The notes beneath the pieces were generated by a model, which did no database searches, was not told where the DNA came from, and worked only from the letters and a program-made list of their open reading frames with translations. The translations under genes and the position numbers were made by a program. From Siphonodentalium dalli (taxonomy: Eukaryota; Mollusca; Scaphopoda; Gadilida; Siphonodentaliidae): 64,000 nucleotides of DNA. This document shows, in pieces, positions 20,818 through 33,829 of this stretch (within the stretch, counting starts at the first letter, position 1; the number at the start of each line of letters is the position of its first letter). The stretch is taken from contig CP136069.1 of the NCBI GenBank assembly GCA_032622095.1, positions 203,778,690 to 203,842,689 of the forward strand, given 5' to 3'.

Positions 20818-21926
20818 ATCCAATACCGACTTCATCAGGGGCGCTTCCAATACCGACTTCATCAGGGGCGCTTCCAATACCGACTTCATCAGGGGCGCTT
20901 CCAGTACCGACTTCATCAGGGGAGCTTCCAATACCGACTTCATCAGGGGCGCTTCCAATACCGACTTCATAAGGGGCGCTTCCAATACCGACTTCATCAG
21001 GGGTGCTTCCAATACCGACTTCATCAGGGGCGCTTCCAGTACCGACTTCATCAGGGGCGCTTCCAATACCGACTTCATCAGGGGCGCTTCCAGTACCGAC
21101 TTCATCAGGGGAGCTTCCAATACCGACTTCATCAGGGGCGCTTCCAATACCGACTTCATAAGGGGCGCTTCCAATACCGACTTCATCAGGGGCGCTTCCA
21201 TTACCGACTTCATCAGGGGCGCTTCCAATACCGACTTCATCAGGGGCGCTTCCAATACCAACTTCATCAGGGGCGCTTCCAATACCGACTTCATCAGGGG
21301 CGCTTCCAATACCGACTTCATCAGGGGCGCTTCCAATACCGACTTCATCAGGGGCGCTTCCAATACCGACTTCATCAGGTGCGCTTCCAATACCGACTTC
21401 ATCAGGGGCGCTTCCAATACCGACTTCATCAGGGGCGCTTCCAATACCGACTTCATCAGGGGCGCTTCCAATACCTACTTCATCAGGGGCGCTTCCAATA
21501 CCGACTTCATCAGGGGTGCTTCCAATACCGACTTCATCAGGGGCGCTTCTAATACCGACTTCATCAGGTGCGCTTCCAATACCGACTTCATCAGGGGTGC
21601 TTCCAATACCGACTTCATCAGGGGTTCTTCCAATACCAACTTCATCAGGGGTGCTTCCAATACCGACTTCATCAGGGGCGCTTCCAATACCGACTTCATC
21701 AGGGGGCGCTTCCAATACCGACTTCATCAGGGGCGCTTCCAATACCGACTTCATCAGGGGCGCTTCTAATACCGACTTCATCAGGGGTGCTTCCAATACC
21801 GACTTCATCAGGAGCGCTTCCAATACCGACTTCATCAGGGGCGCTTCTAATACCGACTTCATCAGGGGCGCTTCCAATACCGACTTCATCAGGGGTGCTT
21901 CCAATACCGACTTCATCAGGGGCGCT
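20818..21926. repeat. 27-bp tandem array, block 2 (about 41 copies)
   Basis: The unit is the same as block 1, with far fewer 28-bp variants. The frame therefore stays open for 372 codons on the minus strand. A marker series ('ttccagtaccg', 'ggggagcttcc', 'cttcataaggggc') occurs twice, near 20901-20970 and 21088-21165, giving a duplicated block of about 189 bp (7 units). Confidence 0.95.
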
Positions 21927-21929
21927 GGA

Positions 21930-23270
21930 AGCATTGACCGAGGACTGGGGGGGGGTCAATTTCAAGAAAAGGGCACTTTTGTCAAAAATGGCAAAATTTT
22001 TGTAATCATTATAGCTATCTTTTGAATCATTGTAGTACTTGTACAGATTATACATATCACTACTGACTTCCTATTAATCTAGTCGCTTTGAAAAGGATGT
22101 ACGTCTGTAGAAGTGTCCATTATATTTAATTTTTACGATGACGTGGCATTCCCAACATGGCATAACAAATAGTTTCCAAATATGGTAAATGTTCATGAGA
22201 ATCGTAGTATTTCGAAATAGTTATAAATACAACAAGATGCGAAAGAATAATCAGTCATGAATATCGTTGACTGATAAAAACTCGAAGATAATGTCTCCTG
22301 TATTGTGATGAGTAAAATGAATCAAGGATATATCGCCTGTATTCAGTTTTCCAACAATAGTTTATTTTGACAATGAGTGGGAAAATTGTCAATGCGTCAT
22401 TGAACTCAGATCTGTGAATGTTATGCCATAAACCAATAAAATCGCATGTAGTCTGCACCATTCTCCAATGAAATGGAGGAAATCTCTTCAAAACAGAACC
22501 TAATTTTGATAGAGTTCTAGAGACATACATCAGATATAGGATTTTCATCAGTTTTTTAAAGAAGCTGCCTCAGTTAGTAAGTGTATGTTGATCTCGGCTG
22601 ATTCAGCCAGGAAGACACTATACTGACTTGATGTTTTTAATTTGCTCTATGCTGCTCTATGTAAAATATATGCGTTCTAGATATTTTTATCCACGTGATT
22701 ACCATAGCTATTATTGCTAAGACGAAGATATGTGACAAAAAGCAACTTTCTTATTGCTATTTTGAGAGGTTGAGAGGTTGACTTCAGTTATCAATAATTG
22801 TGCTGTACATGTCCGAACGTATCTTACTGTTGATTGTACCTCCTAATTATTGTGTACATTTGTGTTGATTTTCATGTCATTTCAGTGTTATCTTATTTTC
22901 TCCATCCAAATACAGTCCATTTGACTACAGTGGTACTAAGTTTTGCTTCTGTCTCATCTATTTTAAATATCCACTTCCATGTGATCTCAACCATATCCCT
23001 TTCATACGACTCAGTGTTTTAATACTCGCATGCAAATTGTTTGAGACTACATCCAAATTGTTCTCACACTGATTTGTATATATTTTTCACATCTACAAAC
23101 TGTTTCCTTTGCCATATATTTAAAAAAAATTGTTAACACTTATATGTTATGTATTTATGTTAGATTACTTGTGTGTACATATTTTATCACACATGTTTAG
23201 TTTTTTTATTTTATTATATTATTATATTAATATCTTACTATATATTTTGAGAACTCCGTATATATATATG
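21930..23270. other. No gene recognised
   Basis: AT-rich sequence without a clear repeat family. The segment 23155-23200 ('agattacttgtgtgtacata', 'ttttatcaca') is repeated at 24715-24750. Confidence 0.5.
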
Positions 23271-23454
23271 TGTGTGGGTACTTCATAGAATCCAAAACGC
23301 GTGTACAGATTGAGCTCAAATTTCGTATGTAAGGGTAAAATCCCACCGACACCGCCGTGGTCGCATTTTGGAGAAGCTCAGAGCACCCTTTATCCACTCC
23401 CAAATCACTGCAAAGGCACGGCGGGGGTTAAGCAAGTGATTAATTAATGAGCGT

Positions 23455-23795
23455 TTGTTTTTGACGCATCGCTATAAAGAGCGTCTGTTTCCCATTCAAC
23501 ATTATTAGCATCTGCAGAGTTATACGGGAAAATTGAGTGCATTTCCTATGCGGGGAGATTTATTGGATGCCATACTCTTACAACATCATTGTTATAGTAT
23601 GTATGACACTTAGGTCAGGGCTTAGGGGGGGGGGGGGGGGGGTAGTTATAGGCATAATGCTTCTCAGAAATCCCGGTTACAAACCAACACTCACAATTTT
23701 GTATCGCAATCGGCACTTCAGGGTTAATAGCGTTGATATATAAAGAGTGTTAGTTTTCCGCAGTGTCTATATAAAGAGCGTCGTTTTCGCTATCT
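23455..23795. repeat. Scattered 'tataaagagcgt' units
   Basis: 'gctataaagagcgtctgttt', 'atatataaagagtgttag' and 'ctatataaagagcgtcg' occur near 23471, 23737 and 23768. This may be a decayed repeat. A G run of about 17 bases lies at 23625-23642. Confidence 0.45.
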
Positions 23796-23819
23796 ACTTA
23801 TCTGTATGACGGGCAATTC

Positions 23820-24230
23820 AATGCAATGTTATCGCTCAAAATATTATGCAGAGAGAGAAGCGTTTGTTTTCAATGCAATACCGGATTCGACATCAAGCGT
23901 GAACGTTATCGCTCGAAATAGCTCAAAATATTATGCAGAGAGATTGCCTGTCGTTCCTAGGAACGGGGGACATGTTTACAATTCAACAAAACGTTACGGG
24001 ATTCAACAAAACGTTATCGCTCGAAATGTTTAGGACGGGTACCATGAATTAACTCATTGAAAGGCGTTCCTAGGAAGGGGGATTTCATTGACCCGCTCGA
24101 AATATTATGCAGAGAGATTTCACGACGGGATTCAACAAAACGTTATCGCTCGAAATGTTTAAGACGGGTACCATGAATTAACTCATTGAAAGTCGTTCCA
24201 AGGAAGGGGGATTCATCGGATTTTTCCGCC
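23820..24230. repeat. Complex tandem repeat (about 130 bp units)
   Basis: The phrases 'caacaaaacgttatcgctcg', 'gggtaccatgaattaactca' and 'aatattatgcagagaga' recur two to three times between 23830 and 24220. Confidence 0.75.
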
Positions 24231-24600
24231 AGAAAAAAAAAAAAAAACAATTAAATTATTAAAAAGAATTAAATATTAAAAAATTGAAAAAATACATAAA
24301 TTAAATTTAAAAAACATTAAATTAATATTAAAATTTTAAAAATATATAAATAAAAACAAAATAATTAAAAAAATGTCATCTTTCTGTTATGTTTCGGAAA
24401 AAATTCAGAAAACAAATATATTACATTTAAAAAACATTAAAATAATATTAAAATGTCATGTTAAAATTTAAAAAAAATATAAATAAAAACAAAATAATTA
24501 AAAAAATGTCATGTTTCTGTTATGTTTCGGAAAAAATTCAGAAAACAAATATATTACATTTAAAGAACATTAAAATAATATTAAAATGTCATGTTTCGGA
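24231..24600. repeat. A-rich low-complexity region with ~125-bp duplication
   Basis: An A/T-only-like stretch contains two near copies of a segment with 'tttctgttatgtttcgg' and 'cagaaaacaaatatattaca' (near 24380 and 24510). Confidence 0.75.
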
Positions 24601-24689
24601 CAAACGCCGCCGGTGGCGGGCTAACCTGCTAGTTATTATATATATTATTATTATATTATTTTGATAATAAAATATAATACTATAAAGGA

Positions 24690-24832
24690 TACTCTCATAT
24701 ATTAGGTATTTATTTTAGATTACTTGTGTGTACATATTTTATCACATGTGTTGTGCCAGTATAACTTTGTAAACCATTTTAGAGCACACCTGTGGTTTTA
24801 CAGTTATATAAAATTATTATTATTATTATTTC
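24690..24832 (+). mobile_element. Probable LINE or SINE 3' end with (ATT)n tail
   Basis: 'ctttgtaaaccattttagag' and 'tggttttacagttatataaa' followed by ATT repeats resemble the 3' tails of CR1/L2-like retroelements and their SINEs. No coding part is attached. Confidence 0.45.
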
Positions 24833-24834
24833 CA

Positions 24835-25785
24835 ATTGATGGTCTAACATTGAGAACAATATCAACCTATATGTGGAGTAAAATTTTGAACCAATGCAAT
24901 TAGTTATTTGTCAGGCATGAAATTTCCAACTGATGAACAAAGCTGGGGGCAGAGGGTTAGAAACCCGCCACATCCCTTGCTGACATGGCCCTGCTAGATG
25001 GCAGCAGCTATTTGTCGTCAGATGGTACATAATGATTCTACTGCCGATATGTGCTATTTGCCATCGATGGGCAAAGGTATTTTAAAGAAAAATAACATAT
25101 CATCACAGTATGGCAATATAATGATTATTCCTACCCACCTTCCTGAAAAAGTCCCAGCTGACCTTCGATTGACCACCTTCAGATATCCTGGGGGGATGGC
25201 ATATAACAAATTGCTCAATTTTGACCAAAATGTTGTATAATTATAGCTGTCGCTATATCGTGTGGGGATGGCAAATAAGAAATCGCTCAATTAACTATTG
25301 GCCATCTTGTCTCCATCTCGGTGATTTCAACAAAATTCTCCTGAGCGACATTGCACATTGAGATCGATTAGCAGAAATAGTGTTAATATCACTTGGAATA
25401 AACCCAATAAACCTAATAGTTATTGTGCGGCCATCGAACCAATAAAATCTGATTGTTTATACCTGTCAAAGCCACCCACGAAGACAAATATTTATAAACG
25501 GGACTCCATTGCGAAACAATCAATAGTACGGGCGGTATACGTGACAATACGCTGCCCCCTGGTGATTAATAGCAGTGTCGCAGACAGGTGTGACTCGCGC
25601 AGAACCCAAGAGAATTCTTCTCGTTCCATGATTAATTGATTTCTTCTGATGCGTGTAACACATCTACTTCATGTCCGATATCTCTCAGTAATTCATTTTT
25701 CAGTTGTTTTTCTCCTTCAAAAATCTATTTTCTCTTATGTTCTTTTGTATAAAAAAAAATAAAGAAACTGGTTTGGTGCTACATT
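24835..25785. other. No gene recognised
   Basis: No domain-bearing frame and no clear repeat. 24900-24985 resembles part of the hAT-like element at 39779-40562 ('catgaaatttccaac', 'agggttagaaaccc'-type end). 'ggggatggcatataa' / 'ggggatggcaaataa' near 25193 and 25263 mark a small duplication. Confidence 0.4.
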
Positions 25786-25789
25786 TTAA

Positions 25790-25933
25790 CCTTTTCAGTG
25801 CCAAGTTCGATTTTTGTATCAACCCATATTTCCATGATCATTTTTCAAATTTATTGATCATAATAATGTCATACATTGATGGAAAGAGCTCTTAGATGGG
25901 TTGATACAAAAATCGAACTTGGCACTGAAAGGG
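25790..25933. mobile_element. PBL3 piggyBac-like MITE (144 bp)
   Basis: TTAA lies at 25786-25789 and 25934-25937. The ends are CCTTTTCAGTGCCAAGTTCG / CGAACTTGGCACTGAAAGGG, with long inverted repeats of about 42 bp around 'ttgatcataataatg'. No hairpin cassette is present. Confidence 0.9.
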
Positions 25934-25939
25934 TTAAAG

Positions 25940-26485
25940 ATCAAATGTGGGGTATTTGTACAATTTGTCATGCATAGAACTAATGCATTCTAAACTACCA
26001 AAATCTCAGAATTTGTAACAGATTATATTTCATAAATAGAACATCATGAAAACAATAACTAAATATTTTATCAAACAGACTTAATTAGGAATGTGTCGAA
26101 AGTCAATTTCACCCCCGTTGCCCCTCCTGGATGAGTTCAAGGGGTGGGGGGTCACTGCCTCTACATGCCTTTCTGCTCACAAGTCACTGGCACTAACAGA
26201 CTGCAGTCCAAATTGGTCACCAAAACCATTGGATCTTCATCCAGTTAATTCTAGATCAACGCACATCGACCGTTAAATCAATCGTAGGTGAAGCTCCCTG
26301 AAGGTTATCATGACGCGACAGTTCTCACTGCCGAGCGCTGATAAGATTAATGGTGACTTTATAGAGAAGATGGTGAATAGGGAGAAGATTTAATATCCTT
26401 ATTATATAATATTGTCATCAGATTTATTGTCAATCAATTTTGGGAATCTGCTGAATCATTACCTTAAAAATCAATTTGTCTCCGA
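25940..26485. other. No feature recognised
   Basis: No supported gene or repeat. Confidence 0.4.
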
Positions 26486-26496
26486 TAGTCTGTGAT

Positions 26497-26750
26497 CAAG
26501 CCTTGAAATAGTGAGTCTGTCATTTGCAGAATGAGGTCCCCAGAGGGTGAATTTAGTGATGCTACCCCACATAGCGGGCTAGCATCACCAATTTCACCCT
26601 CTGGGAACCTCATTCTGCTAAGGTGTAAGCAGAATGAGGTCCCCAGAGGGTGAATTTGGTGATGCTAGCCCGTTATTCGGGGTAGCATCACTAAATTCAC
26701 CCTTTGGGGACCTCATTCTGCAAATGACAGACACACTATTTCAAGGCTTG
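26497..26750. mobile_element. HAL1 element, 254-bp form, with 8-bp target duplication
   Basis: The ends are CAAGCCTTGAAATAG / CTATTTCAAGGCTTG. Exact duplication TCTGTGAT lies at 26489-26496 and 26751-26758. Its length and two-hairpin structure equal the 2148-2401 copy, so the short form is a family of its own, not a random deletion. Confidence 0.93.
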
Positions 26751-27019
26751 TCTGTGATACATGTATATAATTCCCTTAATGTGATGTGAATGCTTCACTG
26801 GGGTCGTTAGATGCAAACGAGAATCGCGAAGAGAATCAATAAACAGAAACTTTTGAAGGTGATCATGAAGTTCGAGCCATGAATTGGTGAAGTAATAGCA
26901 TGCATGGGATATTCGGTCACAATTTGACCCTTATCCCAGTGCGAAATAAACCAGATTTTTCCAAATTTTAGCCTAAAAATTCTGAATCACATTCTTCTAG
27001 TTAACTGTTGGTTCATTAA

Positions 27020-27263
27020 CCCTTCTGTGACTGGAGCTTCCTGAAATATTGTGAAAACCATGTGTCAATGCATTCTCTTAATTATGTGAGTCTCCCATAG
27101 AGAGCCTCGTATATATAAGAGAATACATTGGCCTAACAATATTTTGTAAGCCAATGCATTTTTTATATATGCAAGGCTCACTATGGGAGACTCGCATATA
27201 TAAGAGAATGCACTGGCACAGGATATTTAATGCTGCACCAGCGCAGCTCCCATCGTGAAAGGG
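27020..27263. mobile_element. PBL2 piggyBac-like MITE, copy 3 (244 bp)
   Basis: TTAA lies at 27016-27019 and 27264-27267. It runs from CCCTTCTGTGACTGGAGC to GCTCCCATCGTGAAAGGG. It has two hairpin cassettes (about 27061-27134, 27148-27217). The right end 'gctgcaccagcgcagctccc' is the sequence amplified at 11410-11685. Confidence 0.92.
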
Positions 27264-27440
27264 TTAATGAGTCTTTACCCTAATTAACTGGTGTCAGTAT
27301 GACCACAAAGCTCTTCCAACAAGAAACAAACACTCTATAATGCAAAAAAGAACGCAAAAACCAACTACCATGAAAATATAGGCAACTTTAAAACAATAAT
27401 ATAATGGCTGTCAAGCTAGTGGCCCAGGGCTCGATATAGT

Positions 27441-27545
27441 CAAGCCTGGATATAGTGTGTCTGACATTTGCAGAATGAAGTTCCCAGAGGGCGAATTTAG
27501 TGATGCTACCTCGCACAGTGGGCGAGCATCACCAAATTCACCCTT
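27441..27545. mobile_element. HAL1 left-end fragment
   Basis: It has CAAGCCTGGATATAGTGTGT and the left terminal hairpin, ending within the hairpin's second arm. Confidence 0.82.
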
Positions 27546-27615
27546 AGGATACAGTATACATGGATGGACTGTGGACATAGTCAATCGAATATACCCCCCC
27601 CCATATTTCTTTGAA
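27546..27615. repeat. AQR-type tail fragment
   Basis: 'tggatggactgtggac' and 'gtcaatcgaatatacccc' match the AQR tail at 56850-56900 ('gtcaatcgagtataccct'). Confidence 0.5.
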
Positions 27616-27649
27616 GAATGGTCACAAGGGCCAGTAAATAGACATGCCC

Positions 27650-30600
27650 TGACAATGCTTTATCAGATTGTTTTAGGTGAGATGGCTATATATAATGGAC
27701 AGTGAATATCGATACATATCATGTTTTATTAGATTGTTTTAGATGAGAATGGCTATATATATAATGGACAGTGAATATCGATCCTACAGATCATGTTTTA
27801 TCAGATTGTTTTAGGTGAGAATGGCTATATATAATGGACAGTGAATATCAATCCTACATATCATGTTTTATCAGATTGTTTTGGATGAGATGGCTATATA
27901 TAATGGACAGTGAATAGCGATCCTACAGATCATGTTTGATTATATTGTTTTGGATGAGATGGCTATATATAATGGACAGTGAATAGCGATCCTACAGATA
28001 ATGGATCCTACAGATTATGTTTTATTAGATTGTTTTGGATGAGATGGCTATATATAATGGACAGTGAATAGGGATCCTACAGATCATGTTTTATTAGATT
28101 GTTTTAGGTGAGAATGGCTATATATAATGGACAGTGAATATCGATCCTACAGATAATGGATCCTACAGATAATGGATCCTACAGATTATGTTTTATTATA
28201 TTGTTTTAGATGAGAATGGCTATATATAATGGACAGTGAATATCGATCCTACAGATCCTGTTTTATTAGATTGTTTTGGATGAGATGGCTATATATAATG
28301 GACAGTGAATAGCGATCCTACAGATCATGTTTTATTAGATTGTTTTGGATGAGATGGCTATATATAATGGACAGTGAATAGCGATCCTACAGATCATGTT
28401 TTATTAGATTGTTTTAGGTGAGAATGGCTATATATAATGGACAGTGAATATCGATCCTACAGATCGTGTTTTATCAGATTGTTTTAGGTGAGAATAGCTA
28501 TATATAATGGACAGTGAATATCGATCCTACAGATAATGGATCCTACATATCCTGTTTTATAAGATTGTTTTAGGTGAGAATAGCTATATATAATGGACAG
28601 TGAATATCGATCCTACAGATCATGTTTTATTAGATTGTTTTAGATGAGAATGGCTATATATAATGGACAGTGAATATCGATCCTACAGATTGTGTTTTAT
28701 CACATTGTTTTAGGTGAGAATAGCTATATATAATGGACAGTGAATATCGATCCTACAGATCATGTTTTATTAGATTGTTTTAGATGAGAATGGCTATATA
28801 TAATGGACAGTGAATATCGATCCTACAGATTGTGTTTTATCAGATTGTTTTAGGTGAGAATAGCTATATATAATGGACAGTGAATATCGATCCTACAGAT
28901 CATGTTTTATTAGATTGTTTTAGATGAGAATGGCTATATATCATGGACAGTGAATATCGATCCTACAGATCATGTTTTATCAGATTGTTTTAGGTGATAA
29001 AGGCTATATATAATGGACAGTGAATATCGATCCTACAGATCGTGTTTTATCAGATTGTTTAGGTGAGAATAGCTATATATAATGGACAGTGAATATCGAT
29101 CCTACAGATAATGGATCCTACATATCCTGTTTTATAAGATTGTTTTGGATGAGAATGGCTATATATAATGGACAGTGAATATCGATCCTACAGATAATGG
29201 ATCCTACAGATCCTGTTTTATAAGATTGTTTTGGATGAGAATGGCTATATATAATGGACAGTGAATAGCGATCCTACAGATCCTGTTTTATAAGATTGTT
29301 TTGGATGAGAATGGCTATATATAATGGACAGTGAATATCGATCCTACAGAACCTGTTTTATTAGATTGTTTTGGATGAGAATGGCTATATATAATGGACA
29401 GTGAATATCGATCCTACAGATAATGGATCCTACAGATCCTGTTTTATAAGATTGTTTTAGATGAGAATGGCTATATATAATGGACAGTGAATATCGATCC
29501 TACAGATTGTGTTTTATCAGATTGTTTTAGATGAGGATGGCTATATATAATGGACAGTGAATAGCGATCTGACAGATCATGTTTTATCAGGGAGTTTTAG
29601 ATGAGAATGGCTATATATAATGGACAGTGAATAGCGATCCTACATATAATGGATCCTACAGATCCTGTTTTATAAGATTGTTTTGGATGAGAATGGCTAT
29701 ATATAATGGACAGTGCATATCGATCCTACAGATTATGTTTTATAAGATTGTTTTGGATGAGAATGGCTACATATAATGGACAGTGAATATCGATCCTACA
29801 GATAATGGATCCTACAGATCCTGTTTTATAAGATTGTTTTGGGATGAGAATGGCTATATATAATGGACAGTGAATAGCGATCCTACAGATCATGTTTTAT
29901 TAGATTGTTTTAGATGAGAATGGCTATATATAATGGACAGTGAATAGCGATCTGACAGATCATGTTTTATCAGGGAGTTTTAGATGAGAATGGCTATATA
30001 TAATGGACAGTGCATATCGATCCTATATATAATGGATCCTACAGATCCTGTTTTATTAGATTGTTTTGGATGAGAATGGCTATATATAATGGACAGTGCA
30101 TATCGATCCTACATATAATGGATCCTACAGATTATGTTTTATTAGATTGTTTTGGATGAGAATGGCTATATATAATGGACAGTGAATATCGATCATACAG
30201 ATCATGTTTTATAAGATTGTTTTGGATGAGAATGGCTATATATAATGGACAGTGAATATCGATCCTAAATATCATGTTTTATTAGATTGTTTTAGGTGAG
30301 TATGGCTATATATAATGGACAGTGAATATCGATCCTACAGATAATGGATCCTACAGATCATGTTTTATTAGATTGTTTTAGATGAGAATGGCTATATATA
30401 ATGGACAGTGAATATCGATCCTACAGATCATGTTTTATTAGAGTGTTTTAGATGAGAATGGCTATATATAATGGACAGTGAATATCGATCCTACATATCA
30501 TGTTTTATTAGATTGTTTTGAGAATGGTTATATATAATGGACAGTGAATATCGATCCTACAGATCATGTTTTATCAGAGTGTTTTAGATGAGAATGGCTA

Positions 30601-31730
30601 TATATAATGGACAGTGAATATCGATCCTACAGATCATGTTTTATCAGAGAATGGCTATATATAATGGACAGTGAATATCGATCCTACAGATCATGTTTTA
30701 TCAGAGAATGGCTATATATAATGGACAGTGAATATCGATCCTACAGATCATGTTTTATTAGATTGTTTTAGATGAGAATGGCTATATATAATGGACAGTG
30801 AATATCGATCCTACATATCATGTTTTATAAGATTGTTTTGGATGAGAATGGCTACATATAATGGACAGTGAATATCGATCCTACAGATAATGGATCCTAC
30901 AGATCATGTTTTATTAGATTTTTTAGATGAGAATAGCTATATATAATGGACAGTGAATATCGATCCTACAGATCATGTTTTATAAGATTGTTTTGGATGA
31001 GAATAGCTATATATAATGGACAGTGAATATCGATCCTACAGATAATGGATCCTACAGATCCTGTTTTATAAGATTGTTTTGGATGAGAATGGCTATATAT
31101 AATGGACAGTGAATAGCGATCCTACAGATCATGTTTTATTAGATTGTTTTAGATGGGAATGGCTATATATAATGGACAGTGAATATCGATCCTACAGATC
31201 ATGTTTTATCAGATTGTTTTAGGTGAGAATGGCTATATATCATGGACAGTGAATAGCGATATGACAGATCATGTTCTATCAGGGAGTTTTAGATGAGAAT
31301 GGCTATATATAATGGACAGCGAATAGCAATCTGACAGATCATGTTTTATCAGTGTTTTAGATGAGAATAGCTATATATATTGGACAGTGAATAGCGATCT
31401 GACAGATCATGTTTTGTCAGGGAGTTTTAGATGAGATTGGCTATATATATAATTGACAGTGAATAGCGATCCTACATATCATGTTCTATCAGATTGTTTT
31501 AGATGAGAATGGCTATATATAATGGACAGCGAATAGCAATCCTACATATCATGTTTTATCAGGGAGTTTTAGATGAGAATGGCTATATATAATGGACAGT
31601 GAATAGCGATCTGACAGATCATGTTTTATCAGAGTGTTTTTAGATGAGAATGGCTATAGATATAATAGAGAGTGAATATTGATCATGTTTTATTGGAATG
31701 TTTTAGAACCTGTAAATAGCAATCCAACTT
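27650..31730. repeat. 70-bp satellite-like array with 86-bp variants (about 55 copies)
   Basis: The unit contains 'gagaatggctatatataatg', 'gacagtgaatatcgatccta' and 'ttttattagattgttttaga' (70 bp). Many units gain a 16-bp insertion ('ataatggatcctacag') giving 86 bp, and a few lose part of the unit. Every unit has a TATATATAATGG block, and many have 'aggtgagaat'. It has no long open frame. Copies are well homogenised in the middle and decay at the right edge (after about 31240). Confidence 0.95.
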
Positions 31731-31975
31731 ACCATGTGTTATGTGATACAGATTGATAATCAATGACACAACAGATTAACCACAGACATATACCAGACAG
31801 ATATATCTATAGCCATTACATCACACTCTCAATATCCCAGGAGATCAATGATCATATCGTAGACTGTTGGTCATCAACCACAAATGATGCATGGGTCCCA
31901 TTAACATAGATTGTCACCACTTTACAGGGCATTCCCTAGAGTGCAATCAAAGTGTTGCTGGTATAATCTGAAGCA
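31731..31975. other. No feature recognised
   Basis: Spacer between two tandem arrays, with no supported gene or repeat. Confidence 0.45.
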
Positions 31976-32460
31976 CTGAATGGCAAATGGGTGGGGATAA
32001 CCCTCAGAAGGGCAAATGGGTGGGGATAACCCTCAGAAGGGCAAATGGGTGGGGATAACCATCAGAAGGGCAAATGGGTGGGGATAACCCTCAGAAGGGC
32101 AAAGGGTAGGGTAGCATTCAGAAGGGCAAATGGGTGGGATAACCATCAAAAGGACAAATGGGTGATAGTAACCTTCATAATTGCAAAGGGGTGGGGGTAA
32201 CATTCATAAGGGCAAAGGGCTGGGGTTAACTATCAGAATGTCAAAGGGGTGGGGGTAACATTCATAAGGGCAGAGGGTGGGGGTAACCTTTATAATTGAA
32301 AGGGGTGGGGCCCAGGGGTAACCTTCATAATTGCAAAGTGGTGGGGGTAACATGCATAAGGGCAAAGGTGTGGGTAAACTTCAGGATGCCAATGGGGTGA
32401 GGTAACATTCATAAGGCCAAAGGGGTGGGGATAACATTCATAAGGGTGGCACTTTTTCCA
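31976..32460. repeat. 29-bp minisatellite (about 16 copies)
   Basis: The unit is 'gggcaaatgggtggggataa' plus 'ccctcagaa' (29 bp). The left four units are nearly identical and later ones diverge ('aaggggtgggggtaacattc'). Confidence 0.9.
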
Positions 32461-32569
32461 AGGTAAATTATACATTTGCACATAAATAACAAGGGTGGCT
32501 GGAGACCTGGGTGGGTTAATTGATAATGAAATAAAAGGTTGCTGACCCCACATCACCTGAACAGTGGTG

Positions 32570-32995
32570 GCTATTTAAGAAGAAAGATAAATTTATTCCA
32601 ACTTGACGATGACCTGCATGTTCTCAAAGTTAACATATATACCATACCAAATATCAAGAGATTCTTTTGAAGATTGCTCCAGTTATTATTTAGACAAGGC
32701 AAAAGTTATGATTTCTAAGCCGACCAAAGGCGCATAACTCCATAAAAAATCATTGGACAATGACCAAATTCGAAATTGACCTGTGTTATCTGAATTTGCT
32801 GTAAACCATTTACCAAATATCAAGAAATTCTGTTAAAAAAAATTCAAATTATCACCCTGACAACCTAAAAATTAAGGTTTCTAAGTCGAAAAGAGGGCAT
32901 ATAACTCTACAAAAATCTTCACCATTGTTTGTTGAACTTATTATCTGAACATTTTCCTCCAATAAATTGGATTCCTTCTGCACTTGTATTATCTG
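32570..32995. repeat. AQR degenerate repeat, copy
   Basis: 'ttaccaaatatcaagaaatt' (variants near 32645 and 32810), 'tctaagtcgaaaagagggca' and 'attcgaaattgacctgtg' place it in the AQR group. Confidence 0.6.
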
Positions 32996-33230
32996 TAGTC
33001 TGCTTAATTCTCCTGAAAACCCCTCCAGATGACTAATAGACCATTCCAATGTATAATTTTATAACTGAGTGGGAGAATCCATTCAGCATAGGAAGGGTTA
33101 TTGTTTCCTTGGAGATATATCCCAGAACAAAGAATAATCGCATAGCGGTAAATATCTGTGCTTGGACAAAGTTGTGTCCACAGACGGACAGACCAGTGGA
33201 TTCCCATATACCCACATCTTATTTATGGTG
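32996..33230. repeat. Repeat V, copy 2, joined to an AQR tail
   Basis: 'cccctccagatgactaatag' and 'accattccaatgtataa' match 13480-13520. 'cagacggacagaccagtgga' and 'ttcccatataccc' match the tail type at 61190-61240. Confidence 0.5.
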
Positions 33231-33269
33231 GTACATGTATAATAATTGGAACAAACCCTTGATTTGAAA

Positions 33270-33825
33270 ACTTACCTGAATTTTTAGACAATTGAGTCAG
33301 ATACGATATTCAATGGTGATGAGGCTATTCCAGCTGAAGTTATTATCGGGTAGCCGCCTGAAATAAATAAAACAAAATTATTTCTATATTTCTAGCTCTA
33401 GAAAAGGCCAATTTGTCCAAGTTTATGCTCCAGAAATGCATGTCAGTGAAAATATTTCTGTGTAAATTTAAAATGACCCAAGGCACTCACAGTGGGCAAC
33501 CCTCGAAATTAGGTAAAATTTTGTGGCATTATAGATTCCACATATGTTATCACGATATTTCCCATGGCATTGCTTATTGCCATGGCCAAATTCGAAGACT
33601 GAGTGGGGAAATGTGCAAAAAATATAAAAGTCTGTAAAACCATGGTGGGAATCATGTGGTTATGAGGTTGGTGAGTACCAAAATATCAAAATGTGCAAAT
33701 GCACAAAAACATAATATATGAGGAACTGATGCATAACATAGCATTTTGACTGTTACGAGCATATGCTAGTTTATTTTTAAAACAAGTTGATACCTTATTT
33801 GTATGGAAATACTCAGTAGTTTTCT
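33270..33825. other. No feature recognised
   Basis: No gene or repeat family supported. Confidence 0.4.
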
Positions 33826-33829
33826 TTAA

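Noticed and set aside
20816-21934. 372-codon minus frame of nine-residue repeats
   Set aside because: It is a by-product of the 27-bp array; the opposite strand and other frames are also open.
27650-31730. Centromeric satellite
   Set aside because: The array is only ~4 kb and lies among dispersed MITEs. Nothing in the window shows centromere function.
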